A stretch of 64,000 nt of DNA from Lactobacillus sp. (GCF_014803895.1 NZ_JAAVAU010000009.1:10810-74809), one strand, 5' to 3'. Counted from the stretch's first letter, positions 42,982-52,898 are shown. The notes: a model not told the origin generated them from the sequence alone. Numbers and translations: made by a program.

Positions 42982-43500
42982 CTATTTGTTAACTCGAATA
43001 ATAAAACCTTCTGGTAATAATTGACCCACGAGATAATTTTGAGATATATCAGTAACTGAATTAAATCCTAACGCACCACTACTAGTATTAAAGTAGCCAA
43101 CAATAGTTTCATTTTCTCCAATTCTTTCAACCTTAATTAATCCCTGTGACGTAATAGATAAACGTAACAATCCATTTTTTAAAACATCTTTATGTTCATT
43201 ACCAAACTGAATTAAGGTAGAGATTTTTTTGTTCCAATCGATTGATTTAGAATAGTCTTTACTTTCACTATTTTGACAGTTAGGAAGTAAACCGGTTTGC
43301 AAGAGTATGAATGCTAATACTTGAAAAACAAGATTCTCATCACGCTGCTCTTCTTTTAATATTTGCCAAATATCTTGAATATTGATTGATTCTTCGTTAA
43401 ATTGGTCATCATCCAACTGCAATGACTCAATGAATTCTTTTGTATTAATTTGATGCTTGAAAAAATAATTGTTAACTTGTTGAATATAAGAATATTTCAT
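42982..43500 (-). CDS. Hypothetical protein between maltose and sucrose loci
   Basis: 172 residues from ATG at 43500, behind GAGGTG. Not recognised. Acidic first half (QLDDDQFNEESINIQDIWQ), one hydrophobic stretch VFQVLAFILLQTGLL (near 75-90) perhaps a helix core rather than membrane, and a beta-rich end with GLIKVERIGENETIVGYFN. It lies 155 bp upstream of malR and 183 bp downstream of scrA, on the same strand as both. No link to sugar use can be seen. Confidence 0.55.
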   Translation of the reverse strand: MKYSYIQQVNNYFFKHQINTKEFIESLQLDDDQFNEESINIQDIWQILKEEQRDENLVFQVLAFILLQTGLLPNCQNSESKDYSKSIDWNKKISTLIQFGNEHKDVLKNGLLRLSITSQGLIKVERIGENETIVGYFNTSSGALGFNSVTDISQNYLVGQLLPEGFIIRVNK

Positions 43501-43592
43501 TACATTACACCTCACTACTTACAACTCAATTAGTATATTTTTTATTATTCTTCTCATTACAATTTAAATTAATCTATCTAAAGCAATATTCT

Positions 43593-43628
43593 AAAATACC
43601 CACGATCATCTGATCGTAGGTATTTTTT
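43593..43628. terminator. Terminator after scrA
   Basis: AAATACC-CACGATCA-TC-TGATCGT-A-GGTATTT, a long stem with one bulge, about 55 bases past the scrA stop. The T-run is six on the plus strand and four on the minus strand, so it is better read in plus, though the only nearby upstream gene is minus. Confidence 0.7.
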
Positions 43629-43683
43629 ATATAGAGGGGGAAAATAAGTAAGTATTACAATATAAATATATATAGGTATTATC

Positions 43684-45627
43684 CTAGCGTTTAGTTACAG
43701 CAATTAAATCATCGCCATGCTTCTTTTCTTTACCATCAATACGCTCTACATTAGCGTAATTAGCAGTATTAGTAACAATAGTCATAACAGTTGGATCATA
43801 TCCTGCTTTAGTTACAACATCTAAATCAACTGTCCCAAGCTTATCACCTTTTTCAACATGTTGACCTTGCTTTACAATAGAAGTGAAGCCTTCACCCTTT
43901 AAGTTAACAGTGTCAATACCAATATGGATCAAAACTTCTGCACCCTTATCAGACTTAATTCCATAAGCATGTTTAGTATCATAAGCAACAGTAATCTCAC
44001 CAGTCACTGGCGCATAAATCGTTCCTTCGGTAGGTACAATAGCAGCACCATTACCCATTGCTTTAGTAGAGAAGACTGGGTCATTAACTTTAGTCAAACT
44101 TTCTGCTTCACCAGAAACAGGTGCAGCAATGATTTCATCATGTAACTCATCATTAGCCTTAATGATTTCTTGAGCTTTTTCTTGTTGCTCCACTTCATCA
44201 CCTGCTGACTTAACTGTAGCAGATTCTGGAACTACATCCTCTTTGAAATGTTTCTTACCGTACAAGAAAGTGATTACAAACGAAACTACAAAACTAATTA
44301 CTACAGAAAGTGCCCACATTGGAATAGCCTTTGGCACAATTGATAAGAAACCTAAGAAACCAGCTGAACCTAATGCAGCAGCAGTTACGTGCATTAGTCC
44401 TGCAAAAGCAGCACCAACGCCGGCACCAATCAATGCACTAAAGAATGGGAACTTATACTTCAAGTTAACACCAAATAATGCCGGTTCAGTGATACCAAGT
44501 AAAGCAGAGATACCAGATGATGAAGCTAAGCCCTTAACTTTCTTATTCTTAGTTAAGAAGTAAATTGCAAAAGTTGCGGCACCCTGAGCAACATTAGCCA
44601 TACATGCAACAACAAAGATGAAATCACCTGCTCCCTTTCCTTGCGCAAATTGAGCAAGTAATTGTGTTTCAACTGCTGGGAAACTTTGGTGAAGACCCGT
44701 AGTAACAATTGCTGAGTATGCTAAACCAAACACACCCATTCCAAATGCCCCAGTAGTATCATATAGCCATACAATTGCATCAGTAATTGCATCTGAGACG
44801 CCTTTGAAAACTGGCCCTATAATTACAAAAGTTAAGAAGCCAGTAATCATAATTGAAAGTAACGGTGTAAAAGTAAAGTCAACAGCCGAAGGTAACCACT
44901 TGTGGAATCTCTTTTCTAAGAAAGCAAGTAGCCATACAGCAACTAAAACTGGAATAACTTGGTATTGGTAATTAGTTTGAGAAACATGTAAGCCAAAAAT
45001 ATCCCAATATTTACCTGCACCAGCTAAATTAGGTGTGGTCATAATCATACCAATGGTAGCACCTAAGAATTGGTTAGCACCGAAACGTTTAGCAGCTGAA
45101 ATACCAACTAAAATAGGCATAAAAATAAATGGAGCAGCCGACATTACTTGAATCATCTCAGATAAACCAGCAATGCTTGGAGCCATTTGAACAACTGACT
45201 TAGGGCCAAATAAACCTGGCTGAGTCAAAAAGTTGTTCAATGCCATCAATAAACCACCAGCAACTAAAGCCGGAATAATTGGTACAAAGATATCAGACAA
45301 TAACTTAATAAAAGCCATGACCGGATTAAACTTTTGATTTTTCTGAGAAACTTTCTTTAAATCTTCAGTAGATAATTCTGAAAGCCCAGTCATCTTGATT
45401 AATTCATCATAGACATTATTAACATCCCCAGGTCCAATAATAATTTGGAACTGACCATTAGTCTTAAAAGTCCCTTTAATATCAGGATCGCTATCTAACA
45501 TTTTTAAGTTGACTTTGCTATCATCTTTTAAAACCAAACGTAACCGAGTTGCACAGTGAGCTGCAGCCACTAAGTTATCGCGACCAACTGCTTTAATAAC
45601 AACTTCAGCATCTTTTTTATGATCCAT
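43684..45627 (-). CDS. scrA: PTS sucrose EIIBCA
   Basis: 647 residues: EIIB (about 1-90) with phosphocysteine C25 in [10 protein letters not shown]; a ten-helix EIIC (about 105-465) with [10 protein letters not shown]; and EIIA (about 490-645) with phospho-His in [16 protein letters not shown]. Takes up sucrose as sucrose 6-phosphate. Divergent from scrB. It could in principle be a trehalose or beta-glucoside PTS, but the adjacent GH32 hydrolase and LacI-type regulator settle sucrose. GGAGGAGG-type site precedes the start. Confidence 0.93.
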   Translation of the reverse strand: MDHKKDAEVVIKAVGRDNLVAAAHCATRLRLVLKDDSKVNLKMLDSDPDIKGTFKTNGQFQIIIGPGDVNNVYDELIKMTGLSELSTEDLKKVSQKNQKFNPVMAFIKLLSDIFVPIIPALVAGGLLMALNNFLTQPGLFGPKSVVQMAPSIAGLSEMIQVMSAAPFIFMPILVGISAAKRFGANQFLGATIGMIMTTPNLAGAGKYWDIFGLHVSQTNYQYQVIPVLVAVWLLAFLEKRFHKWLPSAVDFTFTPLLSIMITGFLTFVIIGPVFKGVSDAITDAIVWLYDTTGAFGMGVFGLAYSAIVTTGLHQSFPAVETQLLAQFAQGKGAGDFIFVVACMANVAQGAATFAIYFLTKNKKVKGLASSSGISALLGITEPALFGVNLKYKFPFFSALIGAGVGAAFAGLMHVTAAALGSAGFLGFLSIVPKAIPMWALSVVISFVVSFVITFLYGKKHFKEDVVPESATVKSAGDEVEQQEKAQEIIKANDELHDEIIAAPVSGEAESLTKVNDPVFSTKAMGNGAAIVPTEGTIYAPVTGEITVAYDTKHAYGIKSDKGAEVLIHIGIDTVNLKGEGFTSIVKQGQHVEKGDKLGTVDLDVVTKAGYDPTVMTIVTNTANYANVERIDGKEKKHGDDLIAVTKR

Positions 45628-45646
45628 AATTCCTCCTCCTTATTTG

Positions 45647-45842
45647 TAAGCGTTTTAAATATTTATTACATTTTCTATGATAGCGTATTCTCGTAATGTG
45701 TCAAGCGTTTATCAGAAAATAACCTAAAAATTCAAATTTTGGGGGGGAGCTATTGAGTCCACAACTATTTTTATATATGATATACGTTTGACATGTTTTA
45801 TTATTTATCATACTATTTCTTTATAAAAGAATGCGTTTACAT
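45647..45842. promoter_or_regulatory. scrA/scrB divergent promoters, two ScrR operators and two cre-like sites
   Basis: Operator 1 (45699-45714, TGTCAAGCGTTTATCA) overlaps the scrA -35 TTGACA (45699-45704 complement), 16-bp spacer, -10 TATCAT (45677-45682). Operator 2 (45778-45793, TGATATACGTTTGACA) overlaps the scrB -35 TTGACA (45788-45793), 17-bp spacer, -10 TACTAT (45811-45816). The two operators are inverted copies placed the same way on each promoter. Downstream of each start point are cre-like GTAAGCGTTTTAAA (45647) and TGTAAACGCATTC (minus, about 45830-45842). A G7 run lies at 45741-45747. Confidence 0.82.
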
Positions 45843-45859
45843 AAAAAGGATGGATAATT

Positions 45860-47326
45860 ATGGAATGGACTCGTGAACAACGATACAGAAAATATAACGA
45901 CTGGGATGCTGCAACCTTATTAAAACTGCAATCTCAAGCAGCTACTTCTGATTATCAGATGCACTATCACATGCATCCCCTCTCAGGATTAATGAATGAT
46001 CCTAATGGTTTTTCTTACTACAACGGTCAATACCATTTATTCTGTCAATCATATCCCTTTGGACCAGTTCATGGCTTAAAGTCATGGACTCACTATGCGT
46101 CTGACGACTTAGTTCACTGGCATTACTTAGGACAAGCCATCGACCCTGATATGGATAAAGATAACGCTGGTGCCTATTCTGGTTCAGCGATGGAACATGA
46201 TGGTAAACTCTTATTAATGTATACCGGTAATCATCGGGATGAAAATTGGGTTAGAACACCTTACCAATTGATTGCTGAAATGGACAAGCATAACCAAATA
46301 ACTAAAAAAGATGAAGCAGCTATCTTACCACCTAACCATGTAACTGAGCACTTCCGCGATCCTCAATTATTTGAACATAACGGTAAGTTCTACGTGATTC
46401 TAGGTGCTCAAGATGAAGAAACTAAAACCGGCCAAATTGATGTCTATGAATCAGAAGATTTAACTAACTGGCATGAAGATGGCTATCTTAATTTACCCGA
46501 AGAAATGGGGTATATGATTGAATGCCCTAATCTAGTTTTTGTTGACGGTGAACCAGTATTAATCTTTTGTCCACAAGGATTAGATAAATCAATTACAAAT
46601 TATGATAATATCTTTCCTAATATGTACTTAATTGGAAATGACATTGATTTATCACATGCTAAATTTTTTTCAACACAATTAAAACCAAAAAATTTAGATG
46701 ATGGTTTTGACGTTTATGCAACCCAAGCATTCAATGCACCAGATGGTAGTGCCTATGCAATTTCTTGGGTAGGATTACCTGATTCAACTTATCCGGTAAC
46801 TGATGAAGAGGGCTGGGCTAACTGCTACAGTCAAGTTAAAGAATTAGAAATTAAAGATGGTGTATTATACCAACATCCAGTTCCTGCAATGACAAACTTG
46901 CGCTACTCTGAAGTTAACATTTCTGATAAAAAGCTCATCAGTTCTGATGTTAAGCGTCAATATGAGTTAAAATTAAAAATTGCAGCAGGTCAAAATGCAA
47001 GCCTCCACTTGAACTCTGACTCTGAATTAAATACGGGCTTAATACTTAAATTCAGTACTGGTAATAAGGCTCATTTAACTGTTGACCGCAGTCATGGCCC
47101 AGCGATAAACCCAGATTACGGTACAACCCGCATGATTACTCTCGAAGATAATCAAGAACTCGATCTAGATATCTTTGTGGACGGCTCATTATGTGAAATC
47201 TTTGTTAACAATGGACGTCATGTGATTACATTACGCTTCTTCACTGACGAGGAAAATCGGACGATCTCTTTTGATAAAGATATTAACTATACTGGTAAGT
47301 TATGGAGGATGCATTCAATTCTCTAA
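45860..47326 (+). CDS. scrB: Sucrose-6-phosphate hydrolase (GH32)
   Basis: 488 residues. GH32 five-bladed propeller plus beta sandwich. Catalytic residues: nucleophile D47 in LMNDPNG, transition-state D167 in HFRDPQL, acid/base E221 in IECPNL. Splits sucrose 6-phosphate into glucose 6-phosphate and fructose. AAAAGGATGG precedes the ATG. Divergent from scrA and 21 bp before scrR. Full length; no signal peptide, so cytoplasmic. Confidence 0.95.
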   Translation: MEWTREQRYRKYNDWDAATLLKLQSQAATSDYQMHYHMHPLSGLMNDPNGFSYYNGQYHLFCQSYPFGPVHGLKSWTHYASDDLVHWHYLGQAIDPDMDKDNAGAYSGSAMEHDGKLLLMYTGNHRDENWVRTPYQLIAEMDKHNQITKKDEAAILPPNHVTEHFRDPQLFEHNGKFYVILGAQDEETKTGQIDVYESEDLTNWHEDGYLNLPEEMGYMIECPNLVFVDGEPVLIFCPQGLDKSITNYDNIFPNMYLIGNDIDLSHAKFFSTQLKPKNLDDGFDVYATQAFNAPDGSAYAISWVGLPDSTYPVTDEEGWANCYSQVKELEIKDGVLYQHPVPAMTNLRYSEVNISDKKLISSDVKRQYELKLKIAAGQNASLHLNSDSELNTGLILKFSTGNKAHLTVDRSHGPAINPDYGTTRMITLEDNQELDLDIFVDGSLCEIFVNNGRHVITLRFFTDEENRTISFDKDINYTGKLWRMHSIL

Positions 47327-47347
47327 AATTAAAAAGTAGGAAAATAA

Positions 47348-48337
47348 ATGACAAAATTAATAGATGTTGCGCAACTTGCTGGATGTTCAGTTACAACTGT
47401 TTCCCGGGTAATAAATGATTATGGCTATATCAGTGAAAAGACACGTAAAAAAGTTCAGCAAGCTATGAAAGCTCTAAATTACCAGCCTAATTCAGTAGCA
47501 CGTTCTCTTCAAGGGAAAAAAACTCAATTAGTTGGGGTAATATTTCCTAATATTTCTAATCCATTCTTTGGTGAACTTGTTGCCGAAATTGAAAAGCAAC
47601 TCTTTAATTCAGGTTACAAAACCATTCTTTGTAATGCTGGCAGTGATAAAGAAAAAGAACGTACTTATTTACAAATGCTAATGGCTAATCAAGTTGATGG
47701 AATTATTGCTGGGGCTCACAATTTAGGAATTGATGAATATCAAAATACAGGTCTGCCAATTATTTCATTTGATAGAAAACTTTCCCGTAATATTCCAATT
47801 GTTACAGCAGATAATTTTCAAGGTGGTTATTTAGCTACTAAAGAGCTTTATGATAATGGAGCTCGCCATATCTATTTTGTTGGTAATCCAGTTCTCGACG
47901 GGCACCCAACTCAACGTCGTTTAGAAGGCTATCAGGAAACAATCAATAAGTTAGGCTTAACCGAGCATATTTACCCTGTAAGATTCGGGGAAACACCTGA
48001 ATTAAAAGAAATGGCTATTAAAGAATTACTCCAATCTCATGAAGTCGATGGTATAGTGGCATCCGATGACTTAACCGCTATTTTAGTTTTAAATATAGCT
48101 AAAAAACTTGGTATCAAAGTACCATATGATTTAAAAGTTATAGGATTTGATGGTACTAACTTTATTCAAACTTACTATCCTGAACTTTCAACAATTGTTC
48201 AACCAATTTCAGCTATTGCTCAATTATTGGTTGACCTGTTAAAAGAAAGAATTAGCAATCCAAATAAAAAGTTAAATATTTCAACCTATAAACTACCAGT
48301 TAAACTTTTAAAAAAAGAATCTTCTAACGCTAACTAA
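47348..48337 (+). CDS. scrR: LacI-family sucrose repressor
   Basis: 329 residues. The helix-turn-helix TKLIDVAQLAGCSVTTVSRVIND opens the protein; hinge QPNSVARSLQGKKT and a ribose-binding-type effector domain follow (IIAGAHNLG, VIGFDGTNFIQTYYPELSTI). It follows scrB by 21 bp and the TGATA(A/T)ACG(C/T)TTGACA sites between scrA and scrB are its likely operators. Effector probably fructose or sucrose 6-phosphate. Ends at a strong hairpin. Confidence 0.92.
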   Translation: MTKLIDVAQLAGCSVTTVSRVINDYGYISEKTRKKVQQAMKALNYQPNSVARSLQGKKTQLVGVIFPNISNPFFGELVAEIEKQLFNSGYKTILCNAGSDKEKERTYLQMLMANQVDGIIAGAHNLGIDEYQNTGLPIISFDRKLSRNIPIVTADNFQGGYLATKELYDNGARHIYFVGNPVLDGHPTQRRLEGYQETINKLGLTEHIYPVRFGETPELKEMAIKELLQSHEVDGIVASDDLTAILVLNIAKKLGIKVPYDLKVIGFDGTNFIQTYYPELSTIVQPISAIAQLLVDLLKERISNPNKKLNISTYKLPVKLLKKESSNAN

Positions 48338-48344
48338 TCGCAAT

Positions 48345-48379
48345 AAAATAGGGTAACTTCTTAGAAGTTACCCTATTTT
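48345..48379. terminator. Bidirectional terminator after scrR
   Basis: AAAATAGGGTAACTTC-TTA-GAAGTTACCCTATTTT, perfect 16-bp arms, between scrR (plus) and the phosphatase gene (minus). Confidence 0.92.
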
Positions 48380-48409
48380 TAACTTTTATAGTGAGTAATT
48401 AGATGTTTT

Positions 48410-49198
48410 TCAGACTAAATACAACTCTTTAAATCTCTTCAAATCTTCTTTAGTAAAGCCTAATACTTTAGTGAAATATTTTTCAAATCCACCAAACCCT
48501 TCATTTATTGTCCGGGTAATACCTTTAATAGCAGCTCCTTCACCTTGAGCAATATTCATGCGATTAACCAAATCAATCATTTCAGAATCACTAGGAATTT
48601 GCTTTTTAAAACCAAAAGGATAAAGTTTATTAGTCAATAAGTAGTCTTGGGCTATCGTTTTTTCATCAACGCCTAAAGCTGTCAAAATTAAAGCAGCTGT
48701 CATCCCTGTCCGATCTTTTCCTGCACTACAATGAAAAACTAAAGCTTCATTTTCTGGTAAATTCAGTAAATGAGCGAATACTTTGGCAAAAGATTTCTGA
48801 CTAACAGGACTAAGAATTACATTTTGATAAATTTCACCTAAGAAATTCCCCTTTTCCCCGACCTTTGGGATATGATGTAAAAACTTATAGACTGATCGAT
48901 CTTTCTCTTCTTCCAAACTCCCATCTTTATCTTCTGCATAAACATGACAATCCACATATTTAACACCGTCCCATAGCTGGTCAGGTGCTATTCTTTGTTC
49001 ATTAGTCGACCGTAAGTCACAATCTATCGCTACTTTCATGCTTGCAAGTTTTTCTTTATCATTCACAGACAGTGAACTCAATGAATCTGCGCGATAAATT
49101 TTATTCCATCTTATACGTTGGCCATCTTTATTAGTGTAGCCACCTAAATCACGAAAATTTACAGTTCCATCTAAAGTAATTAAACGATCATGTGCCAT
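48410..49198 (-). CDS. Protein tyrosine/serine phosphatase (Y_phosphatase3 family)
   Basis: 262 residues with the catalytic loop HCSAGKDRTGM (near 156-166), start RLITLDGTVNFRDLGGY, and a C-terminal helical part. It is the same length and family as the gene at 17281-18069 and shares motifs, so the two are paralogues. The alanine in its loop gives the more standard form of the pair. Divergent from the pdxK-like gene by 145 bp. Substrate unknown. Confidence 0.88.
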   Translation of the reverse strand: MAHDRLITLDGTVNFRDLGGYTNKDGQRIRWNKIYRADSLSSLSVNDKEKLASMKVAIDCDLRSTNEQRIAPDQLWDGVKYVDCHVYAEDKDGSLEEEKDRSVYKFLHHIPKVGEKGNFLGEIYQNVILSPVSQKSFAKVFAHLLNLPENEALVFHCSAGKDRTGMTAALILTALGVDEKTIAQDYLLTNKLYPFGFKKQIPSDSEMIDLVNRMNIAQGEGAAIKGITRTINEGFGGFEKYFTKVLGFTKEDLKRFKELYLV

Positions 49199-49343
49199 AT
49201 AGAAAAATTCCTTTCTCTATTTAATTCTTATATTTAATTTTATCTTAAAAATACTTTTGCTCAAAATTATTACCTGTTGCAAAACCCCCATCATATATGT
49301 GAAGATAAGATTAAGTATTTCCAAGGTTAAAGGAGGAAAAATA

Positions 49344-50165
49344 ATGGCTCAAAAACAAATACAAGCTCTTACTATTGCAGGTCACGACAGTGATGGTAGT
49401 GCAGGTATGCCTGCTGACTTACACTCATTTTATGCTCGTGGTGTTTACGGAATGGGATTGATGACTGCAAATGTTGCTGGCAATTCTAAGGGTATTTTTG
49501 CACAACAATTAATGCCAATTGACTTTATTCAAAAGCAATTTGACGTTTTAAACGAGGACTTCAATATTGGAGCAACTAAGACAGGTATGCTTGCTAATAA
49601 AGAAATTATTGATGTCGTAGCAGATAACTTAAGAAAGTATCAAATGCAAAATATCGTCTTAGATCCTGTAATTATTACTAAACACGGAGCTACCCTGTTA
49701 GAAGATGATGCATATCAGGCCTTCTTAGATAAATTGCTTCCACTTGCCACGATTATTACACCTAATTTTTATGAAGCCCAAAAACTTACTGACTTAGAAC
49801 TAAAAGATGATGATGAGATTAAGCGTGGTGCTCAAATGCTTCAAAATATGGGTGCTCGCAATGTCCTCTTAAAAGGACATCACGATGAAAATTCTACTGA
49901 AGTAAAAGACTATCTTCTCTTAGAAGACAGTAGTGAAGCATGGTTCACCAAACCATATTTTGCTACTAACCGTGTAAATGGTACTGGCGATACTCTTTCT
50001 GCTGTAATTACAGCAGAACTTGCAAAAGGTACTGAACTTAAAGAAGCAGTAAAAATTGCTAAAGATTTTACTTACGAAGCAATTTCTCACCCAATCGAAG
50101 TTGGTTCAACCTATGGACCAATCAACCACTTAGCTGCTCAAAAGATTATGGAAGAAAAAAACTAG
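49344..50165 (+). CDS. pdxK: Pyridoxal/hydroxymethylpyrimidine kinase family (PdxK/ThiD-like)
   Basis: 273 residues from ATG at 49344, behind AAAGGAGG; an open extension upstream lacks a start context. Ribokinase fold: TIAGHDSDGSAGMPADLHSF near the start, LDPVIITKHGATLL (about 100-113), and the anion-hole motif NGTGDTLSAVITAEL (about 213-227). Such proteins in lactobacilli phosphorylate pyridoxal or pyridoxine. ThiD activity is possible, but no thiamine genes are nearby. Stands alone with its own terminator. Confidence 0.85.
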   Translation: MAQKQIQALTIAGHDSDGSAGMPADLHSFYARGVYGMGLMTANVAGNSKGIFAQQLMPIDFIQKQFDVLNEDFNIGATKTGMLANKEIIDVVADNLRKYQMQNIVLDPVIITKHGATLLEDDAYQAFLDKLLPLATIITPNFYEAQKLTDLELKDDDEIKRGAQMLQNMGARNVLLKGHHDENSTEVKDYLLLEDSSEAWFTKPYFATNRVNGTGDTLSAVITAELAKGTELKEAVKIAKDFTYEAISHPIEVGSTYGPINHLAAQKIMEEKN

Positions 50166-50173
50166 TAATATAC

Positions 50174-50204
50174 AAAAAAAGCTGACGATATCGTCAGCTT
50201 TTTT
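50174..50204 (+). terminator. Intrinsic terminator after pdxK-like gene
   Basis: AAAGCTGACGA-TA-TCGTCAGCTTT followed by T-run; perfect arms directly after the stop. Confidence 0.92.
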
Positions 50205-50322
50205 GTTAAAATTACAGTCTGTCGATTATAAGCAAAACTGCTATAAGTATTCCACTCCTCATAAACATTAAAAAAATATAGCATTATTTATCATCTTTTA
50301 ATATAATAGATGAAACTAGGCT

Positions 50323-50352
50323 TTGGGCTTATCTATTAATTTGAGTTATACT
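50323..50352 (+). promoter_or_regulatory. Probable gatD promoter
   Basis: TTGGGC (50323-50328), 18-bp spacer, TATACT (50347-50352), 33 bases before the gatD start. Reasonable match to the housekeeping consensus; no operator seen. Confidence 0.5.
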
Positions 50353-50384
50353 TTTATCAACAACACTTAGTAAGGATGAAAATT

Positions 50385-51068
50385 ATGACAAATAACACTA
50401 TTAAAATTGCCTACTTATACGAAGACTTGATGAACACTTACGGTGATTCTGGCGATGTAAAAGTCGTTAGTTACTTACTTGCCAAGCAAGGTTACAAGAC
50501 TCAAGTAGACAATATTTCTTTAGACGATGAATTTGATGCTAATGACTATGACTTTCTATTTTTTGGGGGAGGTCAAGACTTTGAACAAACTGTAGTCGCA
50601 AAGGATTTACCACGCCATAAAGATACCATTGAAAAATACGTAACCAATGGTAATCCTATGCTTTGTATTTGTGGTGGCTACCAATTAATGGGTGACTACT
50701 ATAAAACTAACAGCGGTGTAACTATTAAAGGTCTTGGTATTTTACCACTTCATACAGTTTTTAAAGCTGATAAACGTATGATTGGTGACACCCGTTACAT
50801 GACTGAATGGGGCGAAGTTAAAGCTTTTGAAAATCACTCTGGTCAAACTTACTTTGATGATACTAATAAATTGCATCCCTTTGGCAAAATGATTGAAGGA
50901 TATGGAAATAATCCACAAGACAAAGTTGAGGGTTTACGTTATAAAAATTTAATTGGTTCTTACTCACATGGACCTTTATTAAAGAATGTTAACGTAGGTA
51001 ATGCAATTGTGAAGATGATTTTAGAAAGATATAAGGAGCGAACTGCAAATGAAGTTCAATCCATTTAG
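50385..51068 (+). CDS. gatD: GatD-like class I glutamine amidotransferase (lipid II amidation)
   Basis: 227 residues from ATG at 50385, behind AAGGATG. CobB/CobQ-like glutaminase: LYEDLMNTYGDSGDVKVV at the start, FFGGGQDFEQ, nucleophile C96 in CICGGYQLMG, and a C-terminal SHGPLL with the catalytic His near 196. GatD supplies ammonia to MurT, which amidates D-glutamate of lipid II. MurT is normally next door but is absent from the window. The 3' end overlaps the permease start by 20 bases, so they share a transcript. Confidence 0.85.
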   Translation: MTNNTIKIAYLYEDLMNTYGDSGDVKVVSYLLAKQGYKTQVDNISLDDEFDANDYDFLFFGGGQDFEQTVVAKDLPRHKDTIEKYVTNGNPMLCICGGYQLMGDYYKTNSGVTIKGLGILPLHTVFKADKRMIGDTRYMTEWGEVKAFENHSGQTYFDDTNKLHPFGKMIEGYGNNPQDKVEGLRYKNLIGSYSHGPLLKNVNVGNAIVKMILERYKERTANEVQSI

Positions 51069-52431
51069 AAAAGAAAGCCTCAAGCGTTACCTCGGCACTG
51101 ATAAACACTTTGTCAAAACGCTTGGGGCTTTTGACTTATTAACTCTAGGTATCGGCGCAGTTATTGGGACAGGTATCTTTATCTTACCCGGGACTGTTGC
51201 TGCTAAAAACTCTGGACCTGCTGTTACAGTTTCATTTTTAATTGCGGCTGTTGTATGTGGATTATGTAGTTTATGTTATGCCGAGCTTTCTTCAACAATT
51301 CCCGTTGCCGGGAGCGCTTATTCATATGGTAATATCCTTTATGGTGAAATTATTGGTTGGGTACTTGGCTGGGCATTAGTGCTTGAATATATGCTCTCAG
51401 TTGCCGCTGTCTCTAGCGGATGGGCTGCATATTTTAACTCATTAATCAACAGTGTCGGTTTACATATTCCTCATGCTTTAGAGGGATCATATAATCCTGC
51501 CAATGGAACTTATATTAATCTCTGGGCCGTTGTGAGTGTTCTATTAGTTGCGATTTTGCTTTCTCACGGAATGAAAGCTTCAATGAAATTCAACAATGTA
51601 GCGGTAGTTATTAAGATTGCGATTATCTTTATTTTTATCGGTGTAGGACTATTTTTTATCAAGCCAAAGAATTATACTCCATTCATGCCCTACCATGCTA
51701 ATGGCGTTTTACACGGAGCCACTACAGTATTCTTTGCCTTTCTAGGGTTCGACGTTGTCTCGGCTTCTGCTGCCGAAGTTAAAAACCCTAAAAAGAATAT
51801 GCCTATTGGGATTATCGGAACCTTAATTGTAGCTGCTATTCTTTATATGGGAGTATCTATTGTATTAACAGGAATGGTTAATTACAAGTTCCTTGATGTT
51901 GCTAACCCAGTAGCTTATGCCTTAAAAGCTGTTCATCAAGGTTGGCTAGCAGACCTACTTTCTATCGGAGCGCTATTAGGAATGAGTACCATGATGCTCT
52001 CCATGATCTACTCGAGTTCACGTTTAATTTACTCAATTGGTCGTGATGGCTTATTACCTAAATTTTTAGGAAAAATTGACAAGAGTGGTTTACCGGAGAA
52101 TTCCTTATGGATTGTCACAATTGTGATTGCCTTAATGGGTGGCTTGTTCTCATTAGATGAATTAACTAGCTTGGTTTCAATTGGTACACTGCTTGCCTTT
52201 ACTTTTGTTTCTTTCGGGGTAATTAAATTGCGTCATCGCTCTGATATCCCACAAGGTAGCTTTAAGGTACCCCTATACCCGGTTATTCCAATTTTATCTG
52301 GTTTAGCATGTATTGGAATGATGTGCTTCTTATCTAAGAATACCTACATCTTTGCCGGAATTTGGTTTGCATTTGGATTATTGATTTACTTCTTCTATGG
52401 CTACAAACATAGTAAGATTGAGAAGAATTAG
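51049..52431 (+). CDS. APC-family amino acid permease (CAT/YfnA-like)
   Basis: 460 residues with twelve membrane helices. The motif FDLLTLGIGAVIGTGIFILPG in helix 1 and GFDVVSASAAEVKNPKKNMP after helix 6 mark the cationic-amino-acid or YfnA-like APC group. Start lies within the gatD 3' end with AAGGAGCG nine bases before. It probably imports an amino acid, substrate unclear. The MsrC gene follows by nine bases. Confidence 0.88.
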   Translation: MKFNPFRKESLKRYLGTDKHFVKTLGAFDLLTLGIGAVIGTGIFILPGTVAAKNSGPAVTVSFLIAAVVCGLCSLCYAELSSTIPVAGSAYSYGNILYGEIIGWVLGWALVLEYMLSVAAVSSGWAAYFNSLINSVGLHIPHALEGSYNPANGTYINLWAVVSVLLVAILLSHGMKASMKFNNVAVVIKIAIIFIFIGVGLFFIKPKNYTPFMPYHANGVLHGATTVFFAFLGFDVVSASAAEVKNPKKNMPIGIIGTLIVAAILYMGVSIVLTGMVNYKFLDVANPVAYALKAVHQGWLADLLSIGALLGMSTMMLSMIYSSSRLIYSIGRDGLLPKFLGKIDKSGLPENSLWIVTIVIALMGGLFSLDELTSLVSIGTLLAFTFVSFGVIKLRHRSDIPQGSFKVPLYPVIPILSGLACIGMMCFLSKNTYIFAGIWFAFGLLIYFFYGYKHSKIEKN

Positions 52432-52440
52432 GAGGTCACT

Positions 52441-52896
52441 ATGGCAGCAACAACCGAAGATAATTACAAGTTACTAGTTCGCCAAGCACAAGCATTAGTT
52501 GCAGATGAAAGTGATTGGATTGCAAATACTGCAAATATTTCTGCGCTTTTGTTTAATTTATTAGATAATGTTAATTTCGCTGGGGTGTATCGTTATGAAA
52601 ATGGTGAGTTGATTTTAGGACCATTTCAAGGGATGCCAGCTTGTGTGCATATCCAAATGGGTAGCGGCGTTTGTGGTACCACTGCCGAAAAGCAAGAAAC
52701 TCAAATTGTCGAAGATGTTCATAAATTTGCTGGTCACATTGCCTGTGACAGTACTTCTAATTCAGAAATCGTGGTACCAATCTTCAAGGATAATTCTCTC
52801 TGGGGAGTGTTTGATTTTGACTCCACTAAGTTTGGTAATTTTGATGAACTGGATAAGAAATACTTAGAAGAAATTGCACAGAGTTTATTTAAATAA
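52441..52896 (+). CDS. msrC: Free methionine-(R)-sulfoxide reductase (GAF domain)
   Basis: 151 residues, a single GAF domain. The three conserved cysteines C68, C78 and C102 (in PACVHI, GVCGTTA and HIACDS) have the same spacing as in E. coli YebR/fRMsr (84, 94, 118). It reduces free methionine-R-sulfoxide, using thioredoxin. A repair enzyme fits an H2O2-forming cell. AGGAGGTC precedes the ATG; gatD-permease-msrC are one transcription unit ending at a hairpin. Confidence 0.94.
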   Translation: MAATTEDNYKLLVRQAQALVADESDWIANTANISALLFNLLDNVNFAGVYRYENGELILGPFQGMPACVHIQMGSGVCGTTAEKQETQIVEDVHKFAGHIACDSTSNSEIVVPIFKDNSLWGVFDFDSTKFGNFDELDKKYLEEIAQSLFK

Positions 52897-52898
52897 AG

